From NCBI GenBank assembly GCA_035489435.1, contig DATHKG010000165.1: 64,000 nucleotides of DNA; one strand, 5' to 3'. Below, piece after piece: positions 52,512 to 62,269 of the stretch (positions are counted from its first letter, which is position 1; every line of letters begins with the position of its first letter). A program made the translations under genes and the position numbers. The DNA is from DATHKG01 sp035489435. GTDB taxonomy: Bacteria > Bacteroidota > Bacteroidia > Chitinophagales > Chitinophagaceae. The notes beneath the pieces are model-generated. The model saw nothing but the letters and a program-made list of their open reading frames with translations, had not been told where the DNA came from and did not search any database.

Positions 52512-53510
52512 TTAATACCAGGGTAGAGCTTCTTTAAGTTCGTTTTTATTGGGAGCAGTAAACATCAAGGTAAGCTCATACCCGTTTCTCACCTCAGCCC
52601 CCGTTTTTTTCGAAGAAGTTGTGTAGTCATAGGTAAAACCCACCTGGAAACCATTTTTGTGGAAGCCAACATAGGGGATTAAGGCGTCGTTCAAACGGTA
52701 CCAGGCGCCAAACCTGATATTGTTTTGTTCACCTTCATTTAATTGTATTCCATAAGCCACACCAAGTGTTGTTGAACTGGCCTTTGCCTGTTGCATATAA
52801 GTAAACGAAGTATAAATTGTGCCGGTTGTACCTGAGTGAAACTGGGCACCGCCCTGCAACACAAATCTTGTCGGCATTTTAAATTCATCAACAAACACAT
52901 TATCCTCATGCTTAAGAATGTTATAAGCCGAAGCACCAGCAAAAAATGAAACGTTTTCACCTTGTGCCCTATATAGAAGGCCTGTGTTAAGATCAAAATA
53001 GTTTCTCCTGAAATATTGGAAACTCTCACCGATTGGTAGAGCCGGGTTATAACCTGTTCCTCCGAATTGAGAATCAAAAGACAGTTTATTAAAATCAAGT
53101 TCACGTTGATGATAAGTACCCTGGAAGCCAAGTCCCAGGCTATGCACTTTATCCGCATCCAATCCAACATTATAAGCTGCACTGAAACCCACTGCATTTG
53201 TAATAAGCGCTCCATTTAATGCCTGGTCATTCATAACGTACAGGCCTATCCCAGCCTTATGGCCGTCAGTAAGTTTGGATTTAAACGGGCTTATGTCTGC
53301 CGATATATACCCGGTCAGGTATGGGCTGCCACCGGAAAGCCCCTGCGCCCTGAAATTAGATGCCAACCTGTAAGGCCCTTCCATCACCCCGGTATTTGCG
53401 GGGTTTGTAAGAAGGGGTGTACTAAAGAACTGTGAGAAGTGATATGATTGTCCACTTGCTCCTGCAGAAATTAATAGTACGATGCTTAGAAAACTTAAAT
53501 AATGTTTCAT
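52512..53510 (-). CDS. PorP/SprF family type IX secretion system outer-membrane protein
   Basis: 332 residues. Signal peptide 'LSFLSIVLLISAGASGQ' followed by the hallmark 'YHFSQFFSTPLLTNPANTGVMEGPYRLASNFR'. Alternating beta strands fill the rest, with 'GIGLYVMNDQALNGALITNAVGFSAAYNV' and a C-terminal strand 'GYELTLMFTAPNKN'. PorP/SprF proteins help secrete or anchor the large protein encoded next door. The gene begins 9 bp after the stop of the 2842-residue adhesin gene, the standard arrangement for this partner pair. Confidence 0.95.
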   Translation of the reverse strand: MKHYLSFLSIVLLISAGASGQSYHFSQFFSTPLLTNPANTGVMEGPYRLASNFRAQGLSGGSPYLTGYISADISPFKSKLTDGHKAGIGLYVMNDQALNGALITNAVGFSAAYNVGLDADKVHSLGLGFQGTYHQRELDFNKLSFDSQFGGTGYNPALPIGESFQYFRRNYFDLNTGLLYRAQGENVSFFAGASAYNILKHEDNVFVDEFKMPTRFVLQGGAQFHSGTTGTIYTSFTYMQQAKASSTTLGVAYGIQLNEGEQNNIRFGAWYRLNDALIPYVGFHKNGFQVGFTYDYTTSSKKTGAEVRNGYELTLMFTAPNKNELKEALPWY

Positions 53511-53519
53511 GTTTTAAGT

Positions 53520-56500
53520 TTATCGTATTAAGACTGTTTTACCACTTGTCCTTATTGTCTTTCCATTATTATCAACGCATTCAAGTATCCAGCTATAAGT
53601 CTCCATTGGTTGACGGACTCCCTTGAATGTACCTTCCCATCCTTCGCCAAGCAGAGTTGTCTGGTAAACCATTTGTCCCCATCTGTTATACACTTTAAAG
53701 TATCTGAATTGTTTCACGTTGATGAACTTAGGGCTGAGCTTATCATTTGTATTATTGTTATTTGGTGTAAAGGCCTTTGGCACAAATATGACTGTTTCAA
53801 CACAAGAGTTTACCGTGAGGCTAACTGTGTTGCTTGCTTTTATGCTGCATGCACCATTGTTAATCGTAACGCTATACTTTGCAGATTCTGTAGCTGAATA
53901 TGTTTTACCTGTAGCACCGGTAATGAGTGTATCATTACGGAACCACTGGTATGATACCCCATCCGAAGCGGTCAGCACCTGGCTTGTTCCTGCACAGATC
54001 GGATCAACAATAGCAGGAGTGATGCTTCCAGGTGTTCCTGCAGGAGAAGCAATATTTACAGTAACGTCTTTGGTACAACCAGCAACATCTTTGACAGTCA
54101 CTGTATAGTTACCGCCTGGGAGATTATTGAAGGTAGCAGATGAGCTATATTGGCCGTTGCCAAGCTTGTAAGTATATGGAGCTGTGCCACCACCAGCAGT
54201 GATTGTTACAGAGCCGCTGCCGCCTGAGCAAGGAACATCCGTTTTTGTTCCTATCGTGGCGGTTAATGTATTATTCAACTGCCCGATAATTACCTTTACA
54301 TCATTTGTACAACCAATTGCATCTTTCGCTGTAGCAATGTATTCACCGGCAGCAAGCTCATTGAAAGTTCCGCTGGATTGGTATTGGCCGGTACCTAATT
54401 TATAGGTAAATGGTGCTGTACCACCCGCTGCTGCAATAGTTACTGAACCAACATTACCACCGGAACATGCCACATCAGTTTTAGTGGTTACTGAAGCTTT
54501 GACCGTATTGTCTGCCTGGGCAATGGTTACGGGCACATCACTTGTACAACCAGCTGCGTCTTTTACAGTAACTATATAATCACCACCAGCAAGATTATTG
54601 AATGTTGCAGATGACTGATATTGGCCAGTACCAATTTTATAAGTCAATGGAGCTGTTCCGCCCGATGCTGTAATAGTAACAGATCCAACATTTCCACCTG
54701 AACATGGCACATCTGTTTTACTGCCCACAGATGCTACAATGGTATTATTCGCCTGCGTAATCTCTACAGATGTATCTTTAGTGCAGCCAAGGGCATTTTT
54801 TACAGTTATCACATAAGTGCCAGCTCCAAGTCCGTCGAATGTACCGCTGGCCTGATAAGTTCCGGTTCCCAGTTTATATGTAAATGGTGCAGAACCACCG
54901 CCGCCTGCAACGGTTACTGAACCGGTGTTGCCACCTGTGCAGGGAATATTTGTTTTTGATACGATGGTCGCGGTAACAGTATTATTTATTTGTGTGAGTG
55001 TTACGGCCAGGTCTTTTGTACAGCCTACAGCGTCCCTTACTGTGATGATATGGTTACCTGCCGGCAGGTTATTAAATGTAGGCGACGATACAAACTGTCC
55101 GCTGCCGAGTTTGTATTCATAAGGGGCAGTTCCACCACCAGCGGTCACAGTTATAGAACCGATATTGCCTGTTGCACATCCAATATCCGTTTTGGAACCA
55201 AGAACAGCTGTAACTGTATTGGGGATCTGCGTAATGACTGATGTTATATCTTTTGTACAACCACCTGCATCTCTTACCGTGACTGTGTAAGAGCCTGCCC
55301 CTAAGCCGGTGAACACGCCACTTGCCTGGTACAAGCCGCTACCCAACTTATATTCATAAGGTGCTGTTCCACCTGTGGCTGCTACTGTAATTGCACCAGT
55401 ACCGCCTGAACATGGAATATCAACTTTGGAACTAAGGGTGGCCGTTACAGTATTTGCCAGTTGCACGATGGTTACAGTTGTATCTCTCGAACAACCTGTT
55501 GCATCTCTGACGGTGATTATATGTTCACCAGCCGGAAGGTTATTAAAGGTAGATACTGCTCCAAACTGTCCACTGCCCAACTTATAGGCATAAGGTGCTG
55601 AACCACCACTACCGGTAACGGTTACAGAACCAACATTGCCACCAGCGCATGGAATATCAGTTTTTGAATTAATAGTGGCGACAATAGAATTGGCTAACTG
55701 CACTATAGTTACTGGCAGATCTCTTGAACAACCTTCTATATCCTGAACTGATACTATGTAGTTTCCTGCAGGTAAATTACTGAAGGTCGGGTTTGCGCCA
55801 TATTGACCTGTACCAATTTTGTATTCGTATGGACCTGTACCACCACCGCCGGTAATAGTTATTGAACCAGTGCTGCCACCTAAGCAGGAGATATCTGTCT
55901 TAGATGCAAGGGTAGCAGTAACTGTATTGTTTAACTGGGCAATGGTAACAATAAGGTCCTTGGTACAACCGGCTGCATCTCTCACAGTAATTGTATAGCT
56001 GCCTGCAGACAAGCCAATAAATACACCACTGGCTCTATACTGAGCTGTACCTAATTTATATTCGTATGGTGGAGTGCCGCCACTTCCAGCAACTGTTACA
56101 AAACCAGTGCTTCCACCTGAACAAGGCACATCCCTTCTCGCTACTACTGTTGCATCTACAGTATTATTGAGCTGGGCAATGTTTACAGTTAAATCTTTTG
56201 TGCAACCGCTGGCATCTCTTACTGTTATTACATGAGCACCCACAACAAGATTATTGAAAATACCGCTGGCCTGGAATGCACCATTACCTGTTTTATATGT
56301 ATAAGGAGCTGTACCACCACCACCGGCAACGGTTAAAGCACCGATATTGCCACCAGAGCATGGTACGTCAGTTTTTGACACCAGGGTGGCCGTAACAGTA
56401 TTGGTCGCCTGTGCAATTATTACAGCAATATCTTTTGTACATCCATTGGCATCTTTCACACTAATGGTATAACTACCGGTAGCAAGACTGCTGAATACAC

Positions 56501-59500
56501 CGCTAGCCTGGTAAGGTGCCCCTCCTATACTAAACAGGTATGGAGCTGTACCACCGCCGCCTGCAACAGTTACAGATCCTGTTCCCCCTGTGCAGGGAAT
56601 CTCCGTGTTGGAAGTAACTGTAGCGGTAACAGTATTGTTTGTCTGTATGATTGTAACCGTAACATCTCTGGTGCAGCCATTAGCATCTCTGACAGTTGCG
56701 ATATAATCACCTGCTACAAGATTGTTGAATGTTGGACTGTTCTGAAATGCTCCCGCGCCAAGTTTATATGTGTATGGTGGATTGCCACCGCCGCCGGTAA
56801 TTGTTACAGAACCCGGACCTCCTGCGCAAGGGACATCAACTTTTGAAGCTATTGCAGCCGTTACCGTGTTTGCTACCTGGGCTATGGTCACTGCGATATC
56901 ACGGGTGCATCCGTTAACATCTCTGACGGTAACTGTATAACTGCCACTTGCCAGCCCTGTAAAGACTCCGGTTGGCTGATACAAGCCATTATCAAGTTTA
57001 TATTGATATGGTGCTGTACCACCACTTCCGCTTACACTCAGTGAACCAAGATTACCACCCGAACATGGTACATCAGTTCTTGCAATTAATGTTGGAATGA
57101 CTGTATTTGGCAAAGCGACGATACTAACGTTTAAATCCCGGGTACAGCCAAGTGCATCCTGAACTGTTATCAGGTAATTTCCTGCCGGAAGATCAGTAAA
57201 TGTTGCACTTGCCTGGTAAGCACCTGTGCCAATTTTATAATTATAAGGTGCAGTACCGCCCCCGGCAGTTATAGTTACTGAACCCGTTCCACCGGTACAA
57301 GGAATATCTGTTTTAGATCCGACAATTGCTGTCAGGGTAGTTGCCAGTTGGGCAATAATAACAGGAGGAATATTGGTTATACAACCAACGGCATCTCTTA
57401 CGCTAATCGTATAGCTGCCAGCAGGGAGACCTGTGAATTCACCGCCCGGCTGGAATAAACCGGTTCCTATCCTGTATTCATATGGTGCTGTTCCGCCGCT
57501 TCCTGCAACTGTTACGGAACCTGTGCCACCAACGCAAGGAATATCAGTTTTTGATAACACCGCTGCAGTTACTGTATTTGGTGATTGTGTTATCGTTATA
57601 CTGGTATCTTTTGTACAACTGTTTACATCACGTACGCTTACAGTATAAATGCCAGCTGCAAGCCCGGAGAATGTTCCGTTAGGTTGATAAATGCCTGTTC
57701 CAAACCGATAATTATATGGTGCGGTACCACCAGTACCAGATACTGTGAATGAGCCGGTGCTGCCAGGTGCACAGGTGAGATTAGTATGTGCACTGAATAT
57801 CGCGCTGACCGTATTGTTCAGCTGTGCAATCGTTACGTTTACAGTATTTGTACAACCAGCAGCATCTTTTGCAGTTATAGTATAGTTGCCAGCAGCAAGA
57901 TTGCTGAATGATGCTGAATTCTGGAAAGCGCCTATACCAAGTTGATAAGTAAATGGACCTGTTCCACCCGCACCCGCAACTGTGATGGTACCTGTATTGC
58001 CAGCGCATGCAACATCCGTTTTGGAAACCAGGGAAACTGATACTGTATTTACTGCTGCCGCAATTGTAACACTTAGATCCTTGATACAAAGGTTTGCATC
58101 ACGGACATGAACATCATAAGTGCCTGCTGCAAGTCCCGGGAACGATGCGCCTGTTTGATAAGCTCCGGCGCCAATACTGTATTGATATGGTGCAGTGCCA
58201 CCACTACCGGTAACTGTTATTGAACCGGTATTTGGTCCGGCACAGGTAACATCTGTATGGGTCGTTGTTCCGCCAACGGTATTGGCGATTTGCGTTATGG
58301 TTACATTAGCCGTGTTTGTACAACCATTTGCATCTTTTACGATAACGGTATGTGGTCCGACAGCCAGGTTTGTAAATGTTCCGGAGCTTACAAACGCACC
58401 CGCACCATCCAACTGGTAAGTATAAGGTCCTGTTCCACCACCGCCTGCAACAGTTACAGCACCGGTGTTACCACCAGCGCATGATACATTTGTTTGACTG
58501 GTAATGTTGGATGTAACAGTATTTACAGCTGCTGCAATCGTAACACTTAAATCCTTGATGCAAAGATTTACATCACGGACATGAACATCATAAGTGCCTG
58601 CTGCAAGTCCCGGGAACGATGCGCCTGTTTGATAAGCCCCCGCACCAATACTATATTGATATGGTGCAGTGCCACCACTACCGGTAACTGTTATTGAACC
58701 GGTATTTGGTCCGGCACAGGTAACATCTGTATGGATCGTCGTTCCGCCAACGGTATTGGCGATTTGCGTTATGGTTACATTAGCTGTGTTTGTACAACCA
58801 TTTGCATCTCTTACAATAACGGTATGTGGTCCGACAGCCAGGTTGGTAAATGTTCCGGAGCTTACAAACGCACCCGCACCATCCAACTGGTAAGTATAAG
58901 GTCCTGTTCCGCCACCGCCTGCAACAGTTACAGCACCGGTGTTACCACCAGCGCATGATATATTTGTTTGACTGGTAATGTTGGATGAAACAGTATTTAC
59001 AGCTGTTGCAATCGTAACACTTAAATCCTTGATACAAAGGTTTGCATCACGGACATGAACATCATAAGTGCCTGCTGCGAGGCCCGGGAATGATGTGCCT
59101 GTTTGATAAGCCCCGGCGCCAATGCTGTATTGATATGGTGCAGTACCACCACTACCGGTAACTGTTATTGAACCGGTATTAGGTCCGGCACAGGTAACAT
59201 CTGTATGGGTCGTTGTTCCGCCAACGGTATTGGCTAACTGGGTGATGGTTATGTTAGCTGTGTTTGTACAACCATTTGCATCTCTTACAATAACGGTATG
59301 TGGTCCGACAGCCAGGTTTGTAAATGTTCCGGAGCTTACAAACGCACCGGCACCATCCAACTGGTAAGTATAAGGTCCTGTTCCGCCACCACCTGTTACT
59401 ATTACTTCACCTGTGTTACCTCCAACGCATGATACATTTGTTTGACTGGTAATGTTGGATGAAACAGTATTTACAGCTGCTGCAATCGTAACACTTAAAT

Positions 59501-62048
59501 CCTTGATACAAAGATTTACATCACGGACATGAACATCATAAGTGCCTGCTGCGAGGCCCGGGAATGATGTGCCTGTTTGATAAGTTCCCGCACCAATACT
59601 ATATTGATATGGTGCAGTGCCACCACTACCGGTAACTGTTATTGAACCGGTATTTGGTCCGGTGCAGGTAACATCGGTATGTGTGGTTGTTCCATCAACA
59701 GTATTTACAGCTGCTGCAATCGCAACGCTTAGATCCTTGATACAAAGATTTACATCACGGACATGAACATCATAAGTGCCTGCTGCGAGGCCCGGGAATG
59801 ATGCTCCGGTTTGATAAGCTCCGGCGCCAATACTATATTGATATGGTGCAGTGCCACCACTACCAGTAACTGTTATTGAGCCGGTATTTGGTCCGGCGCA
59901 GGTAACATCGGTGTGGGTTGTTGTTCCGCCAACGGTATTGGCGATTTGCGTTATGGTTACGTCAGCCGTGTTTGTACAACCATTTGCATCTTTTACGATA
60001 ACGGTATGTGGTCCGACAGCCAGGTTGGTAAATGTTCCGGAGCTTACAAACGCACCGGCACCATCCAACTGGTAAGTATATGGCCCGGTTCCACCACCAC
60101 CTGTTACTATTACTTCACCTGTGTTACCTCCAACGCAAGATATATTTGTTTGACTGGTTATGGTTGAAGTGACCGGGGGAGGAACAGGGGCAACTATAAT
60201 CGCCTGCATCGTACTCAGACAGAGATTGTCATCTCGCACGATAACCTGGTAACTACCAGGAACGAGGCCTGTAAATACATTCGGTGATTGCCAGTTAACC
60301 CCATTATCAATCGAATATGTAAAACCAGTTCCTGATCCACCACTAGCCGTAACCGTTATACTACCGGTCGGTATTGTGCAATTTGGTTGCGTAGTCGCAG
60401 CTGTAAACGCTACTTCCGGATTAATTGTAACAGTTGCTGAGTTAGCTGCCAATGCCGCACATACAACACCAGGGTTAAGCATTACAGTATAAACGCCGGA
60501 AGCTGTTGCAGAATAAAGAGAATCAGTAGCCCCTGCAATGGGAGATCCATCTTTATACCATTGATAGGTATAATCTTTTGTGGCGTGTAACAAAACCGAA
60601 CTACCAAAACAAGTATCCACTGCAGCAGGTGTTATAGTACCAACCGGTGGTGTACAATCCAAGGCCCCATAAGTCATCATGTCATTAAATTGGACGTCCG
60701 TTCCGCCCACCGTTGCAGACCCGCCAAACATCCATAGATTTCCATTGTTATCGACCCAGGTCGTTACTTTGGACCTGTTGCCGGGCTTGGTTGAAGGTGA
60801 CGATATTCCTTTCGTTACGTGTACCGACGCCTGGTCAAATCCCTTATCCCCACTTATCCAGGACCAAAAGCCCCCAATAATATTATATCGCCACAAATCA
60901 CTGTACCGACCATCATCACTGTCTAAACCACCGTATAAATAAAGGGTATTGCCAACAACCCAGCTATTTGCATTCTTCCGGTTTCCAGGATGACTTCCTA
61001 GCGCTTCGATACCTAACAAGCCGTATGTAGTAGGAGCATCGGCAACCTTAGACCCGCTCATCCAGGTCCATGTTTTTGCACTTATATCATATTTCCATAA
61101 ATCACTGCCTACTTGTCCCGACCCCATCGGTGTAAACACAACATTGCCACCATACATCCAGAGATCACCGTTTGAACCCGTCCATGCAGTAGCGCCAAAT
61201 CTGCCTCCCGGATTTCCAGGTGGAATATTTATTCCAGCTATTAAATTATAAACAGGCACAGTCCTTAAATCCTGATCACCGCCTTCCCAGCTCCATTGCT
61301 TTGATGATAAATTAAATTTCCAGAGATCATTTTGATAGGAAGCATCTCCCGGACCAACACCGCCATAAAGCCAAAGGTTTCCATTTCCATCAGACCAACC
61401 AACCGACGAATGTTTTCCGCCGGGAGTATTTGCAGCTGCCGGAACACCTAAAGTCCCAAAAACTGCGGCTGTATTAGCAGTTTGGGAGCCAGATACCCAG
61501 GTCCACATTGAAGTTCCAGGATCGTATTTCCATAAATCACTCAGCGCCTGGTTGGCGCCACCCATTACTTTATACCCACCAAATAACCAGAAATTACCGG
61601 TTTCGTCCTTCCAGCTTAATGTCCTGCTATCCCTTGATCCCGGCCAGTTACCAGGACCCGGCACGCCTATGCTTCCAAAAGTTCCATTAGTTTCAGTGAC
61701 CGTATTTTCACCACCAACCCAGGTCCAGAGACCGGTCAACGGATTGTATTTCCATAAATCATTGAGATAACCACTTGCACCTGTGCCATCAATTCCATGC
61801 CCGCCAAATAACCAAAAATTGCCGGCTGCGTCGGTCCATTTTCCGGCAGCATTGCGCGCTCCGGGTTTATTTCCCGCAGCTGCTATTCCTTTTGCACCAT
61901 AAACCCCAGGCTTATTCGGCTGGGATTCGCCATCAGCCCAGGTCCAATCACTGGAGGGGCTCACCTGTGTATAACCGGAAGTTACTCCCGCAAGGAAGAG
62001 AAATGTAAAAAGAAGTTTAGACAAGCAACACTTTATGTAATCCCGCAT
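53520..62048 (-). CDS. Giant kelch/SprB-repeat adhesin with T9SS type-B (gliding-motility) C-terminus
   Basis: 2842 residues. Signal peptide ends near 'TSGYTQ'. Residues about 30-460 hold six kelch-type blades of the pattern 'GNFWLFGG...LNDLWKY', i.e. one propeller. An Ig-like 'VGTITPAAVDTCFGSSVLL' segment follows (about 465-545). Then come 27 repeats of about 79 residues with the pattern SKTDVPCSGGxxGSVTV..GGTAPYTYKLG..GTF..LxAGxYxxTVRDAxGCTKD, each with two Cys, as in SprB. A second Ig-like segment and a C-terminal domain 'FVPKAFTPNNNNTNDKL' with 'FKVYNRWGQMVYQT' complete the protein, the last being the type-B sorting signal. It is likely a secreted surface adhesin, exported by the type IX system with the adjacent PorP/SprF. 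Confidence 0.93.
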   Translation of the reverse strand: MRDYIKCCLSKLLFTFLFLAGVTSGYTQVSPSSDWTWADGESQPNKPGVYGAKGIAAAGNKPGARNAAGKWTDAAGNFWLFGGHGIDGTGASGYLNDLWKYNPLTGLWTWVGGENTVTETNGTFGSIGVPGPGNWPGSRDSRTLSWKDETGNFWLFGGYKVMGGANQALSDLWKYDPGTSMWTWVSGSQTANTAAVFGTLGVPAAANTPGGKHSSVGWSDGNGNLWLYGGVGPGDASYQNDLWKFNLSSKQWSWEGGDQDLRTVPVYNLIAGINIPPGNPGGRFGATAWTGSNGDLWMYGGNVVFTPMGSGQVGSDLWKYDISAKTWTWMSGSKVADAPTTYGLLGIEALGSHPGNRKNANSWVVGNTLYLYGGLDSDDGRYSDLWRYNIIGGFWSWISGDKGFDQASVHVTKGISSPSTKPGNRSKVTTWVDNNGNLWMFGGSATVGGTDVQFNDMMTYGALDCTPPVGTITPAAVDTCFGSSVLLHATKDYTYQWYKDGSPIAGATDSLYSATASGVYTVMLNPGVVCAALAANSATVTINPEVAFTAATTQPNCTIPTGSITVTASGGSGTGFTYSIDNGVNWQSPNVFTGLVPGSYQVIVRDDNLCLSTMQAIIVAPVPPPVTSTITSQTNISCVGGNTGEVIVTGGGGTGPYTYQLDGAGAFVSSGTFTNLAVGPHTVIVKDANGCTNTADVTITQIANTVGGTTTHTDVTCAGPNTGSITVTGSGGTAPYQYSIGAGAYQTGASFPGLAAGTYDVHVRDVNLCIKDLSVAIAAAVNTVDGTTTHTDVTCTGPNTGSITVTGSGGTAPYQYSIGAGTYQTGTSFPGLAAGTYDVHVRDVNLCIKDLSVTIAAAVNTVSSNITSQTNVSCVGGNTGEVIVTGGGGTGPYTYQLDGAGAFVSSGTFTNLAVGPHTVIVRDANGCTNTANITITQLANTVGGTTTHTDVTCAGPNTGSITVTGSGGTAPYQYSIGAGAYQTGTSFPGLAAGTYDVHVRDANLCIKDLSVTIATAVNTVSSNITSQTNISCAGGNTGAVTVAGGGGTGPYTYQLDGAGAFVSSGTFTNLAVGPHTVIVRDANGCTNTANVTITQIANTVGGTTIHTDVTCAGPNTGSITVTGSGGTAPYQYSIGAGAYQTGASFPGLAAGTYDVHVRDVNLCIKDLSVTIAAAVNTVTSNITSQTNVSCAGGNTGAVTVAGGGGTGPYTYQLDGAGAFVSSGTFTNLAVGPHTVIVKDANGCTNTANVTITQIANTVGGTTTHTDVTCAGPNTGSITVTGSGGTAPYQYSIGAGAYQTGASFPGLAAGTYDVHVRDANLCIKDLSVTIAAAVNTVSVSLVSKTDVACAGNTGTITVAGAGGTGPFTYQLGIGAFQNSASFSNLAAGNYTITAKDAAGCTNTVNVTIAQLNNTVSAIFSAHTNLTCAPGSTGSFTVSGTGGTAPYNYRFGTGIYQPNGTFSGLAAGIYTVSVRDVNSCTKDTSITITQSPNTVTAAVLSKTDIPCVGGTGSVTVAGSGGTAPYEYRIGTGLFQPGGEFTGLPAGSYTISVRDAVGCITNIPPVIIAQLATTLTAIVGSKTDIPCTGGTGSVTITAGGGTAPYNYKIGTGAYQASATFTDLPAGNYLITVQDALGCTRDLNVSIVALPNTVIPTLIARTDVPCSGGNLGSLSVSGSGGTAPYQYKLDNGLYQPTGVFTGLASGSYTVTVRDVNGCTRDIAVTIAQVANTVTAAIASKVDVPCAGGPGSVTITGGGGNPPYTYKLGAGAFQNSPTFNNLVAGDYIATVRDANGCTRDVTVTIIQTNNTVTATVTSNTEIPCTGGTGSVTVAGGGGTAPYLFSIGGAPYQASGVFSSLATGSYTISVKDANGCTKDIAVIIAQATNTVTATLVSKTDVPCSGGNIGALTVAGGGGTAPYTYKTGNGAFQASGIFNNLVVGAHVITVRDASGCTKDLTVNIAQLNNTVDATVVARRDVPCSGGSTGFVTVAGSGGTPPYEYKLGTAQYRASGVFIGLSAGSYTITVRDAAGCTKDLIVTIAQLNNTVTATLASKTDISCLGGSTGSITITGGGGTGPYEYKIGTGQYGANPTFSNLPAGNYIVSVQDIEGCSRDLPVTIVQLANSIVATINSKTDIPCAGGNVGSVTVTGSGGSAPYAYKLGSGQFGAVSTFNNLPAGEHIITVRDATGCSRDTTVTIVQLANTVTATLSSKVDIPCSGGTGAITVAATGGTAPYEYKLGSGLYQASGVFTGLGAGSYTVTVRDAGGCTKDITSVITQIPNTVTAVLGSKTDIGCATGNIGSITVTAGGGTAPYEYKLGSGQFVSSPTFNNLPAGNHIITVRDAVGCTKDLAVTLTQINNTVTATIVSKTNIPCTGGNTGSVTVAGGGGSAPFTYKLGTGTYQASGTFDGLGAGTYVITVKNALGCTKDTSVEITQANNTIVASVGSKTDVPCSGGNVGSVTITASGGTAPLTYKIGTGQYQSSATFNNLAGGDYIVTVKDAAGCTSDVPVTIAQADNTVKASVTTKTDVACSGGNVGSVTIAAAGGTAPFTYKLGTGQYQSSGTFNELAAGEYIATAKDAIGCTNDVKVIIGQLNNTLTATIGTKTDVPCSGGSGSVTITAGGGTAPYTYKLGNGQYSSSATFNNLPGGNYTVTVKDVAGCTKDVTVNIASPAGTPGSITPAIVDPICAGTSQVLTASDGVSYQWFRNDTLITGATGKTYSATESAKYSVTINNGACSIKASNTVSLTVNSCVETVIFVPKAFTPNNNNTNDKLSPKFINVKQFRYFKVYNRWGQMVYQTTLLGEGWEGTFKGVRQPMETYSWILECVDNNGKTIRTSGKTVLIR
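54040..60420 (-). repeat. 27 tandem SprB-type repeats (~237 bp each), with a recently amplified alternating block
   Basis: The coding repeats are about 237 bp. From about 58030 to 60170 two subtypes alternate in the order A-B-B-A-B-A-B-A-B in protein order. A carries 'SQTN(I/V)SC' and B carries 'THTDVTC'. Neighbouring copies are nearly identical at the nucleotide level, spaced about 470 bp per AB pair. Repeats closer to the C-terminus (54040-58030) have diverged. The pattern shows recent expansion of dimer units near the N-terminal side. Confidence 0.85.
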
Positions 62049-62269
62049 GAAAATTTTGTTAGTTTGGGTCGATTAATGTTAATTCTATCATCTTTTATTT
62101 TTTGATGAAGAAGAAACATATAAAAGGATGGATTTTGCCGGATCTGACTCCGGCAATGCGGTTTATCTATATAAAATTTGGATCTAAGTCGCGCGGTTGC
62201 TTAACAGGATGGATTTACTAATACTATACGTAAAATTTTTAAACACGAATTCGTTTGCAGTAAGAAACA

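Noticed and set aside
57433..60167. Several plus-strand frames of 60-85 codons antisense to the adhesin repeats
   Set aside because: They recur with the 237-bp period of the sense-strand repeats and are mirror images of one another.
54040..60420. CRISPR array
   Set aside because: The repeat unit is about 237 bp, in frame, coding and without unique spacers; no cas genes are present.
62135..62156. Terminator between the SUMF1 gene and the giant adhesin gene
   Set aside because: TTGCCGGA/TCCGGCAA is a perfect 8-bp stem but no T-run follows on the minus strand, so termination cannot be supported.
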